Virus record (IMG/VR): IMGVR_UViG_3300037264_001715
Coordinates: 1 to 23,406 of that record
DNA length: 23,406 nt
Reading direction: 5' to 3' (one strand)
Origin: a virus
A program made the position numbers and the translations under genes. Shown here piece after piece: positions 7,449 to 12,837 of this stretch. The notes beneath the pieces were generated by a model. The model was given only the letters and a program-made list of their open reading frames with translations. It did no database searches and was not told the origin of the DNA. Each line of letters begins with the position of its first letter. Within the stretch, counting starts at the first letter, position 1.

Positions 7449-7775
7449 TCAGCGGAGCGAATCGAGAAAATCATCCTGCGGCCTTTCCGGGCGCGGTTTG
7501 ATTTTGTATTGCCGCAGCAAGTCCGCTCTCTTCTGCCGTCCATGTTTAGGCAATGGCCGCGCCTTCGGGGACAGTGCGCCGAATCCAAACAAGATCACGC
7601 CGGCCAAGGTTGCCGTTGCGCCCGCGCCGACGATCATGTTCTGCTGATGCCCACGGCTTAGATTGTAAACCGGGCCATAGGGCGTAGACGCGAAACAGTC
7701 CATCATCATGCCACCGCAAGCCGCGATGATCCCCACGATCAAAAGTGCGCAACCGCTAAAGGTCAGACCATTCAT
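7449..7775 (-). CDS. small membrane protein with two helices
   Basis: This 108-aa protein is the only convincing minus-strand gene. The start at 7775 is chosen over 7805 because ggggagg stands about 8 bases upstream of that ATG on the minus strand. Residues about 5-22 (TFSGCALLIVGIIAACGG) and about 48-66 (MIVGAGATATLAGVILFGFG) are predicted membrane segments, and the basic tail of about 40 residues (KRADLLRQYKIKPRPERP) should be cytoplasmic. It could be a holin-like or superinfection-exclusion (moron) protein; nothing specific identifies it. Its start lies 36 bp from that of the divergent regulator gene, so the control region is shared. Confidence 0.6.
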   Translation of the reverse strand: MNGLTFSGCALLIVGIIAACGGMMMDCFASTPYGPVYNLSRGHQQNMIVGAGATATLAGVILFGFGALSPKARPLPKHGRQKRADLLRQYKIKPRPERPQDDFLDSLR

Positions 7776-7810
7776 CGTCACGTCCTCCCCGGTAGTTGCC
7801 CTCATCCATC

Positions 7811-7993
7811 ATGCCTCGGCGCCGCGTGAAAAGCAACCCCCCCGGCCTTACCCAGCGGCAACTCGCCGACCGGCTGGGGTTTCACATTATGAGCATTTCG
7901 CAGCTAGAGCGGGGCGTGCGCAACCCGTCGATGGCCACGATCCAGAGGCTGGCCGTGGCGTTGCACACCACGCCCTCGGCCCTGGTGCGGTAA
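7811..7993 (+). CDS. XRE-family helix-turn-helix regulator (60 aa)
   Basis: The protein is essentially one HTH_XRE (Cro/C1-type) domain: LTQRQLADRLGFHIMSISQLERGVRNPSMATIQRLAVALHTTPSAL. The recognition helix is preceded by the Q-x-x-L-A-x-x-L-G signature and followed by the E-R-G-x-R-x-P-S turn. It has no oligomerisation or peptidase domain. The ATG at 7811 is preferred, but no good Shine-Dalgarno is visible and a TTG at 7796 is possible. It is divergent from the membrane protein gene. Directly after its stop comes an inverted repeat and then the promoter of the CRISPR effector, so this protein is the obvious candidate regulator of that promoter (inference). Confidence 0.8.
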   Translation: MPRRRVKSNPPGLTQRQLADRLGFHIMSISQLERGVRNPSMATIQRLAVALHTTPSALVR

Positions 7994-7994
7994 G

Positions 7995-8019
7995 TGTTAC
8001 GTTTCCCAAAATCGTAACA
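7995..8019. promoter_or_regulatory. operator-like inverted repeat upstream of the CRISPR promoter
   Basis: TGTTACG at 7995-8001 and CGTAACA at 8013-8019 form a perfect 7-bp inverted repeat with 11 bp between. It starts one base after the stop of the XRE gene and ends 20 bp before the -35 box. A second, shorter element AAGAA-TC-TTCTT (8030-8041) overlaps the -35 box, and AAGAATC occurs twice 11 bp apart (8019-8025, 8030-8036), one helical turn. XRE regulators bind such dyads. No U-tract follows, so it is not a terminator. Confidence 0.5.
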
Positions 8020-8039
8020 AGAATCCGAAAAGAATCTTC

Positions 8040-8068
8040 TTGACAGGTTTTTCGGAGTATGGTATTTT
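8040..8068 (+). promoter_or_regulatory. sigma70-type promoter for the leader, effector and CRISPR array
   Basis: TTGACA (8040-8045, perfect consensus) is followed after exactly 17 bases by TATTTT (8063-8068), close to TATAAT. Transcription would start near 8075. It is the best promoter I see in the window and lies just upstream of the leader and effector gene. The array begins 17 nt after the effector stop with no AT-rich leader of its own, so this promoter probably drives effector and array together. Confidence 0.7.
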
Positions 8069-8069
8069 G

Positions 8070-8518
8070 CTCCCAGTTCAATACGGAAAGGATGCCGATG
8101 GCTTCCGCAATTCAGAACGACCCCAGCCGAAAAAATGCCGTCGCGTCACGATCCGCGCTCGTGACTCTGCCCCCCGTTGGGGACCGTGTTGAACTCGGCG
8201 GGCCAATCCCGCCGGCGGCTTTTCTGCATTACCATACCCCCCCTCCAACGTCCGATAATGTTTCTTGCGTCCCCCCTAAAGACTGGAATTGCTACACGTC
8301 ATGGCGGTACAGATTATCGGATACCCCCCCGGTTTGTAGTAGGACTTTAACGATTAGCTCTCGGCGCGGCGGCCCAGCCGAAGATGCCGATGCCGCGATT
8401 CTGACTTTCGGGGGCCAGAAAAACATAGTGAAACTACTGAGGCGTCCTGTACGTCTCGAAGGCGGGAATAGCTGCGGACTTCGCGCGCCGTGTAGCGCTC
8501 GCCAGAGTCACCTTTTTT
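8070..8518 (+). ncRNA. structured leader, candidate non-coding RNA of the CRISPR cassette
   Basis: The 450 nt between promoter and effector gene hold several inverted repeats: CGGCGGG/CCCGCCG with a 5-nt loop (about 8196-8214), a perfect 9-bp pair TCCGATAAT (8251-8259) and ATTATCGGA (8313-8321), and CGCGGC/GCCGCG near 8365-8397. Long C-tracts flank the 9-bp pair (8237-8243, 8271-8276, 8324-8330). The region ends with possible pairing of GACT (about 8475) with AGTC (8507-8510) and then six T's. A 10-base stretch AGTCACCTTT (8507-8516) can pair with the CRISPR repeat. These traits suit a tracrRNA/scoutRNA-like or regulatory leader, but a 140-aa frame (8098-8520) is also open here. The RNA reading is an inference from structure. 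Confidence 0.4.
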
Positions 8519-8520
8519 AG
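8098..8520 (+). CDS. possible 140-aa protein in the CRISPR leader (alternative to ncRNA)
   Basis: A frame starting at ATG 8098 (or 8092), with GGAAAGG about 6 bases upstream, stays open to a TAG at 8518-8520, and that stop overlaps the Shine-Dalgarno of the effector gene, as in translational coupling. Against coding: the translation is rich in Ser, Arg, Pro and Cys in no recognisable fold, homopolymeric C-tracts interrupt it, and strong inverted repeats cross it. I recognise no family. If real it would be a new accessory protein of the CRISPR cassette; comparison of related cassettes would show whether the protein or the RNA structure is conserved. Confidence 0.3.
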   Translation: MASAIQNDPSRKNAVASRSALVTLPPVGDRVELGGPIPPAAFLHYHTPPPTSDNVSCVPPKDWNCYTSWRYRLSDTPPVCSRTLTISSRRGGPAEDADAAILTFGGQKNIVKLLRRPVRLEGGNSCGLRAPCSARQSHLF

Positions 8521-8529
8521 GAGAGGAAC

Positions 8530-9825
8530 ATGGGATCGCACGCTGAAAAAACTGTCCGCGTGATTCGCGTAGCCGTGGTCGGCTCCGAGGGCGATTGGCC
8601 CGAGGAAAGAAAGCGGCTCGCCGCCGTGGCTCAACAGATTCAGGCGGCCACTAACGATTGGGCGGCGCATTGGCTGCGGCTGCACTACGCGGCGGGCAAC
8701 CACCTCACAGTGCGCCAGTGGATGGCCGCGAATCTGGCCTGGGTCAAGACGCCACAAGCCGAGCGCGTACCGGCCGCCCGCGTGCCGTGCCCGGTGAAGC
8801 CGTGCGATGCGGCGATGAGTCGTGAAATCTACGCGGCGTTGCGCGTCGATCATTTTTCTCTCGGCACGAAGCCCGTGGGGTTGGCAACGCAAAAGGCGAT
8901 GAAGCGCCTGACGCAAAGCGCCGCTAGCCGGTCGGCCTATCCACGATGGATGATTATTTTGGCGGGGTGCGGCGAGTTCCCGCAATCGTCTCGATCTTTG
9001 CCCGTGCCATTTCATACGAGCAACTGCAAACTGATTTTGCCTACCGCCGGAGAAGAGCGCGAGGAGTGGCGCTTGGAAGTGCGGCTGGAGCAGAAGCCTG
9101 GCGATGCGCAAGGTCTGGTTCCGATCCGATTGAAACTGAAAACGGGCGGGCGGAGCTGCGCGGCGATCCGGGCCGCGCTGTGGAACATCGCCAAGGGCGA
9201 CTGGAAGTTCTGCGCGTCAGATTTGGTTTGCCGGAAGGGGCTGTGGTATGCCCACATTTGCTATCAGATGCCGAAAGCGGAGTTGCCGGCACTGGACGGG
9301 GATCGCACGGCGTTCCTCTCGGCTGGCGCGAACACGCCGATTTTATTGCGGCTCGGCGGCCGAACATGGAAGCGTCTGCGGCGGGGCAACGACGTTCGCC
9401 ACGTCCGGCGGCAGTTGACGGTCCAGCGATTCGGCAAGAGCGAATCGTATCGTTACGCTTCGTCGGCCAAGAAGGGTCACGGCCGTGGAGTCGTTCTGGC
9501 ATGGCGAGAGAAGTTGACGCGACGGTGGCGTGATTTCGTAAAAACGTGGAACGGTCAACTCGCGGCGGAGATCGCCAAGCGGCTGCGGGCGGAGGGGATC
9601 GGGCGGCTGGTGGTGTATCAGCCGGCGGACGATTGGCGGGATAGCCGATTTCTGGCGAACGCCGGAAAGATTTGCGGACGCATAGATTCGACGGGCTGGG
9701 ACTGGTATCAGATGCAGGCACAACTCAGCCGGATTTGCCAGGAAAACGGGATTCAAGTGTTGGTCAAGAAGGTTGGCGAACGGCGTTTCCGCGAAAAGAA
9801 ACAACCGGAAGCCGTGCCGGTGTAA
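8530..9825 (+). CDS. compact Cas12/TnpB-like CRISPR effector, predicted nuclease-dead (type V-U-like)
   Basis: This 431-aa basic protein starts at ATG 8530 after a strong Shine-Dalgarno (aggagagg). Residues 225-251 (DWKFCAS, then LVCRKGLWYAHICYQMPKAE) match the strand pair before RuvC-I in TnpB and Cas12. The RuvC-I place (261-273, AFLSAGANTPILL) should read G-I-D-L-G; the Asp is replaced (S-A-G). A basic bridge-like stretch (313-341, K-K-G-H-G-R-G-x-V-L-A-W-R-E-K-L) leads to the RuvC-II strand (359-369, RLVVYQPADDW), where the usual Glu is Tyr/Gln. Residues 389-412 (WDWYQMQAQLSRICQENGIQVLV) match the final helix and strand, but the protein then ends, so the CxxC zinc finger and RuvC-III Asp are absent. 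It lies 17 nt before a CRISPR array without adaptation genes. The likely role is crRNA-guided DNA binding and gene silencing. A related alternative is a TnpB-derived repressor, but the array favours a CRISPR effector. Confidence 0.8.
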   Translation: MGSHAEKTVRVIRVAVVGSEGDWPEERKRLAAVAQQIQAATNDWAAHWLRLHYAAGNHLTVRQWMAANLAWVKTPQAERVPAARVPCPVKPCDAAMSREIYAALRVDHFSLGTKPVGLATQKAMKRLTQSAASRSAYPRWMIILAGCGEFPQSSRSLPVPFHTSNCKLILPTAGEEREEWRLEVRLEQKPGDAQGLVPIRLKLKTGGRSCAAIRAALWNIAKGDWKFCASDLVCRKGLWYAHICYQMPKAELPALDGDRTAFLSAGANTPILLRLGGRTWKRLRRGNDVRHVRRQLTVQRFGKSESYRYASSAKKGHGRGVVLAWREKLTRRWRDFVKTWNGQLAAEIAKRLRAEGIGRLVVYQPADDWRDSRFLANAGKICGRIDSTGWDWYQMQAQLSRICQENGIQVLVKKVGERRFREKKQPEAVPV

Positions 9826-9842
9826 TGGGTTCGGTTAGATGA

Positions 9843-10671
9843 GGTGGAGAGCAGCGTCAATTCAAGGGTGACTACAGGAGGACGTGCTTGTCGGGAATCT
9901 GCGCCGCCGGGTGGAGAGCAGCGTCAATTCAAGGGTGACTACAGGGCGACCTACTGGCAGCCTCCACGAATACGGGGTGGAGAGCAGCGTCAATTCAAGG
10001 GTGACTACAGGCTGACATCGGATTGGGCCCAGGGGGTTTGGAGGTGGAGAGCAGCGTCAATTCAAGGGTGACTACAGGCAATTCGGGGTTGCGGTGCGAC
10101 GGTGCAACTGGTGGAGAGCAGCGTCAATTCAAGGGTGACTACAGGCGCATACCGTTGGGCTAGGAGGCCGTTCGTGGGTGGAGAGCAGCGTCAATTCAAG
10201 GGTGACTACAGGGGTTCAGCACCAGGACGCTGTACGAGAATGGTGGAGAGCAGCGTCAATTCAAGGGTGACTACAGGAGTCCCAAACGCCGGCCAAACTC
10301 CCGCAAGGGTGGAGAGCAGCGTCAATTCAAGGGTGACTACAGGGTACAAGTTTGTAGCCGTATGGCGCCGGGGGTGGAGAGCAGCGTCAATTCAAGGGTG
10401 ACTACAGGGGCGGTACTCCATGGGTGGCCAAGGCTCAGGGTGGAGAGCAGCGTCAATTCAAGGGTGACTACAGGGGAAAGGTATCTCTATGCCCAATTCT
10501 ACAGCGGTGGAGAGCAGCGTCAATTCAAGGGTGACTACAGGAGAGGTTCTCGACCCAGCCGACGGCCTCCCGGGTGGAGAGCAGCGTCAATTCAAGGGTG
10601 ACTACAGGGACATCAGCCCGTCCTTATCGACGATGGCGGTGGAGAGCAGCGTCAATTCAAGGGTGACTACA
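9843..10671 (+). CRISPR. CRISPR array, 13 repeats of 36 nt and 12 spacers of 29-31 nt
   Basis: The repeat begins GGTGGAGAGC and ends GACTACAGG, with GTCA (repeat positions 14-17) able to pair with TGAC (27-30) around a 9-nt loop, a short 3' hairpin as in many type V repeats. Repeats start at 9843, 9910, 9976, 10043, 10110, 10177, 10242, 10308, 10373, 10439, 10506, 10573 and 10638. The first twelve are identical; the thirteenth departs from the consensus at its last two bases. The degenerate copy at the right end, plus the effector on the left, says the array is read left to right with the newest spacers nearest the effector. Spacers are all different, and by eye none matches other parts of the window. 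There is no AT-rich leader and no cas1/cas2 in the window. Confidence 0.97.
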
Positions 10672-10878
10672 CATTGTTTGCTGTGCGGCGCGGTCGTGTC
10701 GGCCCGCCGAAAGTATTGTCCCGGCGATTGCGCGCGAGTGGCGGCTTTCGCAAAACGAATGAGGAGAACGATCCATGCTTGCGACCAAACCGACCGAGAA
10801 CGATTCCATGACGCCATACAAACGGCGATTGCTGGAGGCCAAAAAACTGCGAGGCCGCAGCGGCGCGAAGGCGTTTGA
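10633..10878 (+). pseudogene. zinc-finger coding remnant joined to the last CRISPR repeat
   Basis: The frame that crosses repeat 13 continues directly into HCLLCGAVVSARRKYCPGDC, a C-x2-C-x10-C-x3-C motif followed by a basic helix (ARVAAFAKRMRR). This resembles the small 'C-x-x-C-G-x-x-x...R-x-K-Y-C-S-x-x-C' zinc-binding proteins of phages and plasmids. An ATG at 10633, inside the last spacer, would start an 81-aa frame, but there is no Shine-Dalgarno and the last third (from 10775) overlaps the well-supported next gene. The likely reading is that the array abuts the 5' end of an older zinc-finger gene whose own start is lost. Confidence 0.35.
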
Positions 10879-11320
10879 CCGTGCCACGATCCTGTGCGCA
10901 GTGTTCGACGACGGCGAATTTCGCCAGGCCTGCGGCAACCTCGACGACTTCCGCGCTGCCGAATTGCTGGACGAATACGTTGACGACCTTTGTCTCGGCT
11001 TTCTTGACCTGCGGGCGATGCTCTCGCACTACCCGCGCCGCCGGCAATGGAGTGACGGCCGTCTGGGCAAAATGCTGCGGGAAATGTTGCGGGCCAACGA
11101 GGCCGATACGCCCCAGACCCGGCAACCGCGAATGGCCGTGGCCGAAACGCGGAAACAGTTGGAGCGACAACTGGAAGAGGCTCGCCGTGAACGGGCCAGG
11201 TTGGAGCAGGCCAAGCGCGACGAGATCGGCCGCTTGCGCCAACGGATCACAGAACTGGAGGCCGAGAACGCCACATTAAAAGCTAAGATCGCCGAACTGG
11301 AAAATCCAGAAAATCCCTAA
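10775..11320 (+). CDS. coiled-coil protein downstream of the CRISPR array
   Basis: This 181-aa protein starts at ATG 10775 with gaggag about 9 bases upstream. Residues 1-120 form a charged, mostly helical domain (YKRRLLEAKKLRGRSGAKAF; FDDGEFRQACGNLDDFRAAELLDEYVDDLC). Residues about 120-178 are a long coiled coil with heptad leucines (LERQLEEARRERARLEQAKR, then LRQRITELEAENATLKAKIAEL), like a leucine zipper. I do not recognise the N-terminal domain. The gene could belong to the CRISPR cassette, as a transcriptional or structural partner of the effector, or be the first early gene of the phage. Position alone cannot decide. Confidence 0.6.
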   Translation: MLATKPTENDSMTPYKRRLLEAKKLRGRSGAKAFDRATILCAVFDDGEFRQACGNLDDFRAAELLDEYVDDLCLGFLDLRAMLSHYPRRRQWSDGRLGKMLREMLRANEADTPQTRQPRMAVAETRKQLERQLEEARRERARLEQAKRDEIGRLRQRITELEAENATLKAKIAELENPENP

Positions 11321-11444
11321 TCCCCGACCCCCATGTCCATGATCTACACTACACCCCCCGTCGTCCCGGCTACTTCTTGGCTACCTCCATGTTGGGCTGG
11401 GGCGGCGGGTTTTCAACTTTCGCCCCGTGTACTAGGAGTAAATC

Positions 11445-11654
11445 GTGAAAGTCACACAGACTGCATTGTCACCTTCGCCCCCGGTCTTCGTGCCGCAACA
11501 GGTTGTCATCACCCTGGAAACGCAGGGGGAGGCACGCGCTTTCTACCATTTGGTCGGCTGCTGGAATGAACAGAGCACGTGTCTCTGTAGGCCGGAAACG
11601 GTAGAACTCGCAGAGAAACTGGTCTATTCGCTCAAGCCCCCGGTCATGCCATGA
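11445..11654 (+). CDS. small hypothetical protein (69 aa, GTG start)
   Basis: The GTG at 11445 has a good Shine-Dalgarno (taggag, 8 bases upstream). The translation KVTQTALSPSPPVFVPQQVVITLETQGEARAFYHLVG contains the segment 'V-x-I-T-L-E-T-x-x-E-A-x-x-F-Y-x-L-V', which many phage early genes share as a small helical-strand motif of unknown role. The second half has two close Cys (STCLC) and a helix ETVELAEKLVYSL. The 124 nt before it (11321-11444) contain C-rich runs and no convincing gene. No function can be given. Confidence 0.6.
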   Translation: MKVTQTALSPSPPVFVPQQVVITLETQGEARAFYHLVGCWNEQSTCLCRPETVELAEKLVYSLKPPVMP

Positions 11655-11674
11655 ACCCTCCAGTCGAACATTTC

Positions 11675-11731
11675 GCCCCGTTGTGCGGCACGGCCGCCGC
11701 GTCATGCCCACGCCGGGCCTCGGGGCTTTTT
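11675..11731 (+). terminator. possible intrinsic terminator
   Basis: GCCCCG (11675-11680) can pair with CGGGGC (11721-11726), and TTTTT (11727-11731) follows directly. The 40 nt between contain further short GGC/GCC pairings. It lies between two small genes. The large loop makes it less certain than a compact hairpin. Confidence 0.35.
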
Positions 11732-11748
11732 AACTTTAGGAGCGTGCT

Positions 11749-11823
11749 ATGAAAATCGCATTTGACCTATTGGTCCTTGCCGCCGCGATTGTGGTGGCGG
11801 TGCTGAGTCTGCCCGTGTCGTGA
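11749..11823 (+). CDS. 24-aa single-helix membrane peptide
   Basis: The ATG at 11749 follows aggag with 5 spacer bases. The product is MKIAFDLLVLAAAIVVAVLS plus four residues, almost wholly one hydrophobic helix. The stop (TGA 11821-11823) is followed 22 bases later by the csrA start. The strong ribosome binding site on so short a frame, and the clear transmembrane composition, argue that it is translated. Possible roles are a holin- or toxin-like peptide or a small regulator of a membrane enzyme; nothing in the sequence decides between these. Confidence 0.6.
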   Translation: MKIAFDLLVLAAAIVVAVLSLPVS

Positions 11824-11845
11824 CCAAACGTAGGAAAGGAATCCA

Positions 11846-12061
11846 ATGTTAGTTTTAGGCGCAAGGATCGGCGAGAGGATTTTCGTCGGGGACGCTTCGG
11901 TTAAGTTTGTTCGATTCCAAGACGGCGGTATCCGCCTGGGGTTTGACTTCCCACCGAACGTACAGATCGAACGCGAGAAGGCCCGCAACAAAAGGCTGGG
12001 CACGACCAACACCATCCCGGCAGCATCGTTGCCACCGGAGTACAAACAGAAAAGGAACTGA
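11846..12061 (+). CDS. csrA: CsrA-family translational regulator
   Basis: This 71-aa protein begins MLVLGARIGERIFVGDASVK, aligning with the CsrA/RsmA start M-L-I-L-x-R-x-x-G-E-x-x-x-I-G-D. It continues with GGIRLGFDFPPNVQIEREKA, equivalent to Q-V-R-L-G-I-x-A-P-x-x-V-x-V-x-R-E-E. The RNA-contacting residues at both ends are present (Leu4 region; Arg43 in the E-R-E-K motif). The C-terminal 25 residues (RLGTTNTIPAASLPPEYKQKRN) are extra. CsrA binds GGA in mRNA leaders and blocks or stabilises translation, so a phage copy could retarget host or phage mRNAs. The Shine-Dalgarno is aggaaagga before the ATG. Confidence 0.88.
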   Translation: MLVLGARIGERIFVGDASVKFVRFQDGGIRLGFDFPPNVQIEREKARNKRLGTTNTIPAASLPPEYKQKRN

Positions 12062-12064
12062 CCG

Positions 12065-12424
12065 ATGCCTGACATTTCACCGTGCGAACTAGCTACGGGC
12101 GATTCGCTGCGCTACGACGATCCCCTTGCCGAGAAGGTTGCCGACGCAATCCGTGAGGACCGCCGGCAGCTACAGTGGACCGCCGATGCCCCTACTGAGG
12201 AGCGTATTCGTAAAACCTCGCAACTGTTTCTTGGCGTGGGGCGATGGATCAAAGTGACGGAATATGGCGACGGCAAATGTTGGGTGTACGCGAGCATCGG
12301 CGATGTCGGCTGGGGTCTGTTTGTGCGGGGCGACCTGGCCGAGGGCAAGCGGATAGCCGTACCGATGCTGACCGCGAAACTGGCTCGGGCGTTAGCCGAG
12401 CTACGGGAGGCGACAGGACAATGA
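12065..12424 (+). CDS. hypothetical protein (119 aa)
   Basis: The start at 12065 follows aaaggaa and lies 3 bases after the csrA stop. The protein has a helical N-terminal half (PLAEKVADAIREDRRQLQW; PTEERIRKTSQLFL), then a strand-rich middle (RWIKVTEYGDGKCWVYASIGDVGWGLFVRG) and a C-terminal helix (AKLARALAELREAT). I do not recognise the family. It is adjacent to csrA and expressed with it, but nothing links their functions. Confidence 0.6.
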   Translation: MPDISPCELATGDSLRYDDPLAEKVADAIREDRRQLQWTADAPTEERIRKTSQLFLGVGRWIKVTEYGDGKCWVYASIGDVGWGLFVRGDLAEGKRIAVPMLTAKLARALAELREATGQ

Positions 12425-12444
12425 GCCAAGGCAAAGGAGCCGAA

Positions 12445-12837
12445 ATGAGTGTTCACACCGAAACGCCCTGGAATCTGCATCCGTCGTACAACGGGAAACC
12501 GTTTGCGGTTGACCCTGGAGATTTGGGCGGTGAAGCCTGGGTTTCTGCACATTTGATGATTGCCAAGGGCAAGCAACTAATCGGGCAGGTCGAAATGATG
12601 ACCGGCACTCGCGGCGGCTTTCCGCACGTGAACAACGAGGCCGAGATGCGTGCCAACGCCGATCTGATTCTGCGCGCTGTCAACGCGCACGACGAACTGC
12701 TGGCGGTTGCTAAGGCGATCCTTGACGACGCAACCGGCAGGCCGGACGACTTGGGACAACGCCGCTGGCCGATTCGCGCCGAGAACTACCGGAGACTACA
12801 CGCTGCGATTGCCCTAGCGAAGGAGCCGACGCCATGA
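12445..12837 (+). CDS. phage hypothetical protein with 'ANADLILRAVNAHDELL' motif
   Basis: This 130-aa protein starts at ATG 12445 because aaggag stands 5 bases upstream; an ATG at 12421 overlapping the previous stop (ATGA) is also possible. It contains NNEAEMRANADLILRAVNAHDELLAVAKAIL, a pattern seen in very many phage and prophage proteins of unknown function ('..NA.LI..AP.LL..L..'). The N-terminal part TPWNLHPSYNGKPFAVD is also shared by that group. The role is unknown; members often lie in early regions. Confidence 0.65.
   Translation: MSVHTETPWNLHPSYNGKPFAVDPGDLGGEAWVSAHLMIAKGKQLIGQVEMMTGTRGGFPHVNNEAEMRANADLILRAVNAHDELLAVAKAILDDATGRPDDLGQRRWPIRAENYRRLHAAIALAKEPTP

Noticed and set aside
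7995-8019. Terminator of the XRE gene
   Set aside because: The inverted repeat is AT/GC mixed with an 11-nt loop and has no following T-run.
8434-9721. Minus-strand open frames of 225 and 226 aa opposite the effector gene
   Set aside because: They are shadows of a GC-rich plus-strand gene: low-complexity Arg/Ser/Pro translations, no Shine-Dalgarno and no recognisable domain.
8530-9825. Reading the effector as a transposon TnpB from an IS200/IS605 element
   Set aside because: There is no TnpA, no hairpin transposon ends are visible, the catalytic acids are gone, and a CRISPR array follows at once.
9844-10638. Open reading frames across the CRISPR array with repeated peptides (VESSVNSRVTTG, GGEQRQFKGDYR, WRAASIQG)
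   Set aside because: They arise because the identical repeats carry no stop in these frames; spacers break the frame often and no ribosome binding site exists.
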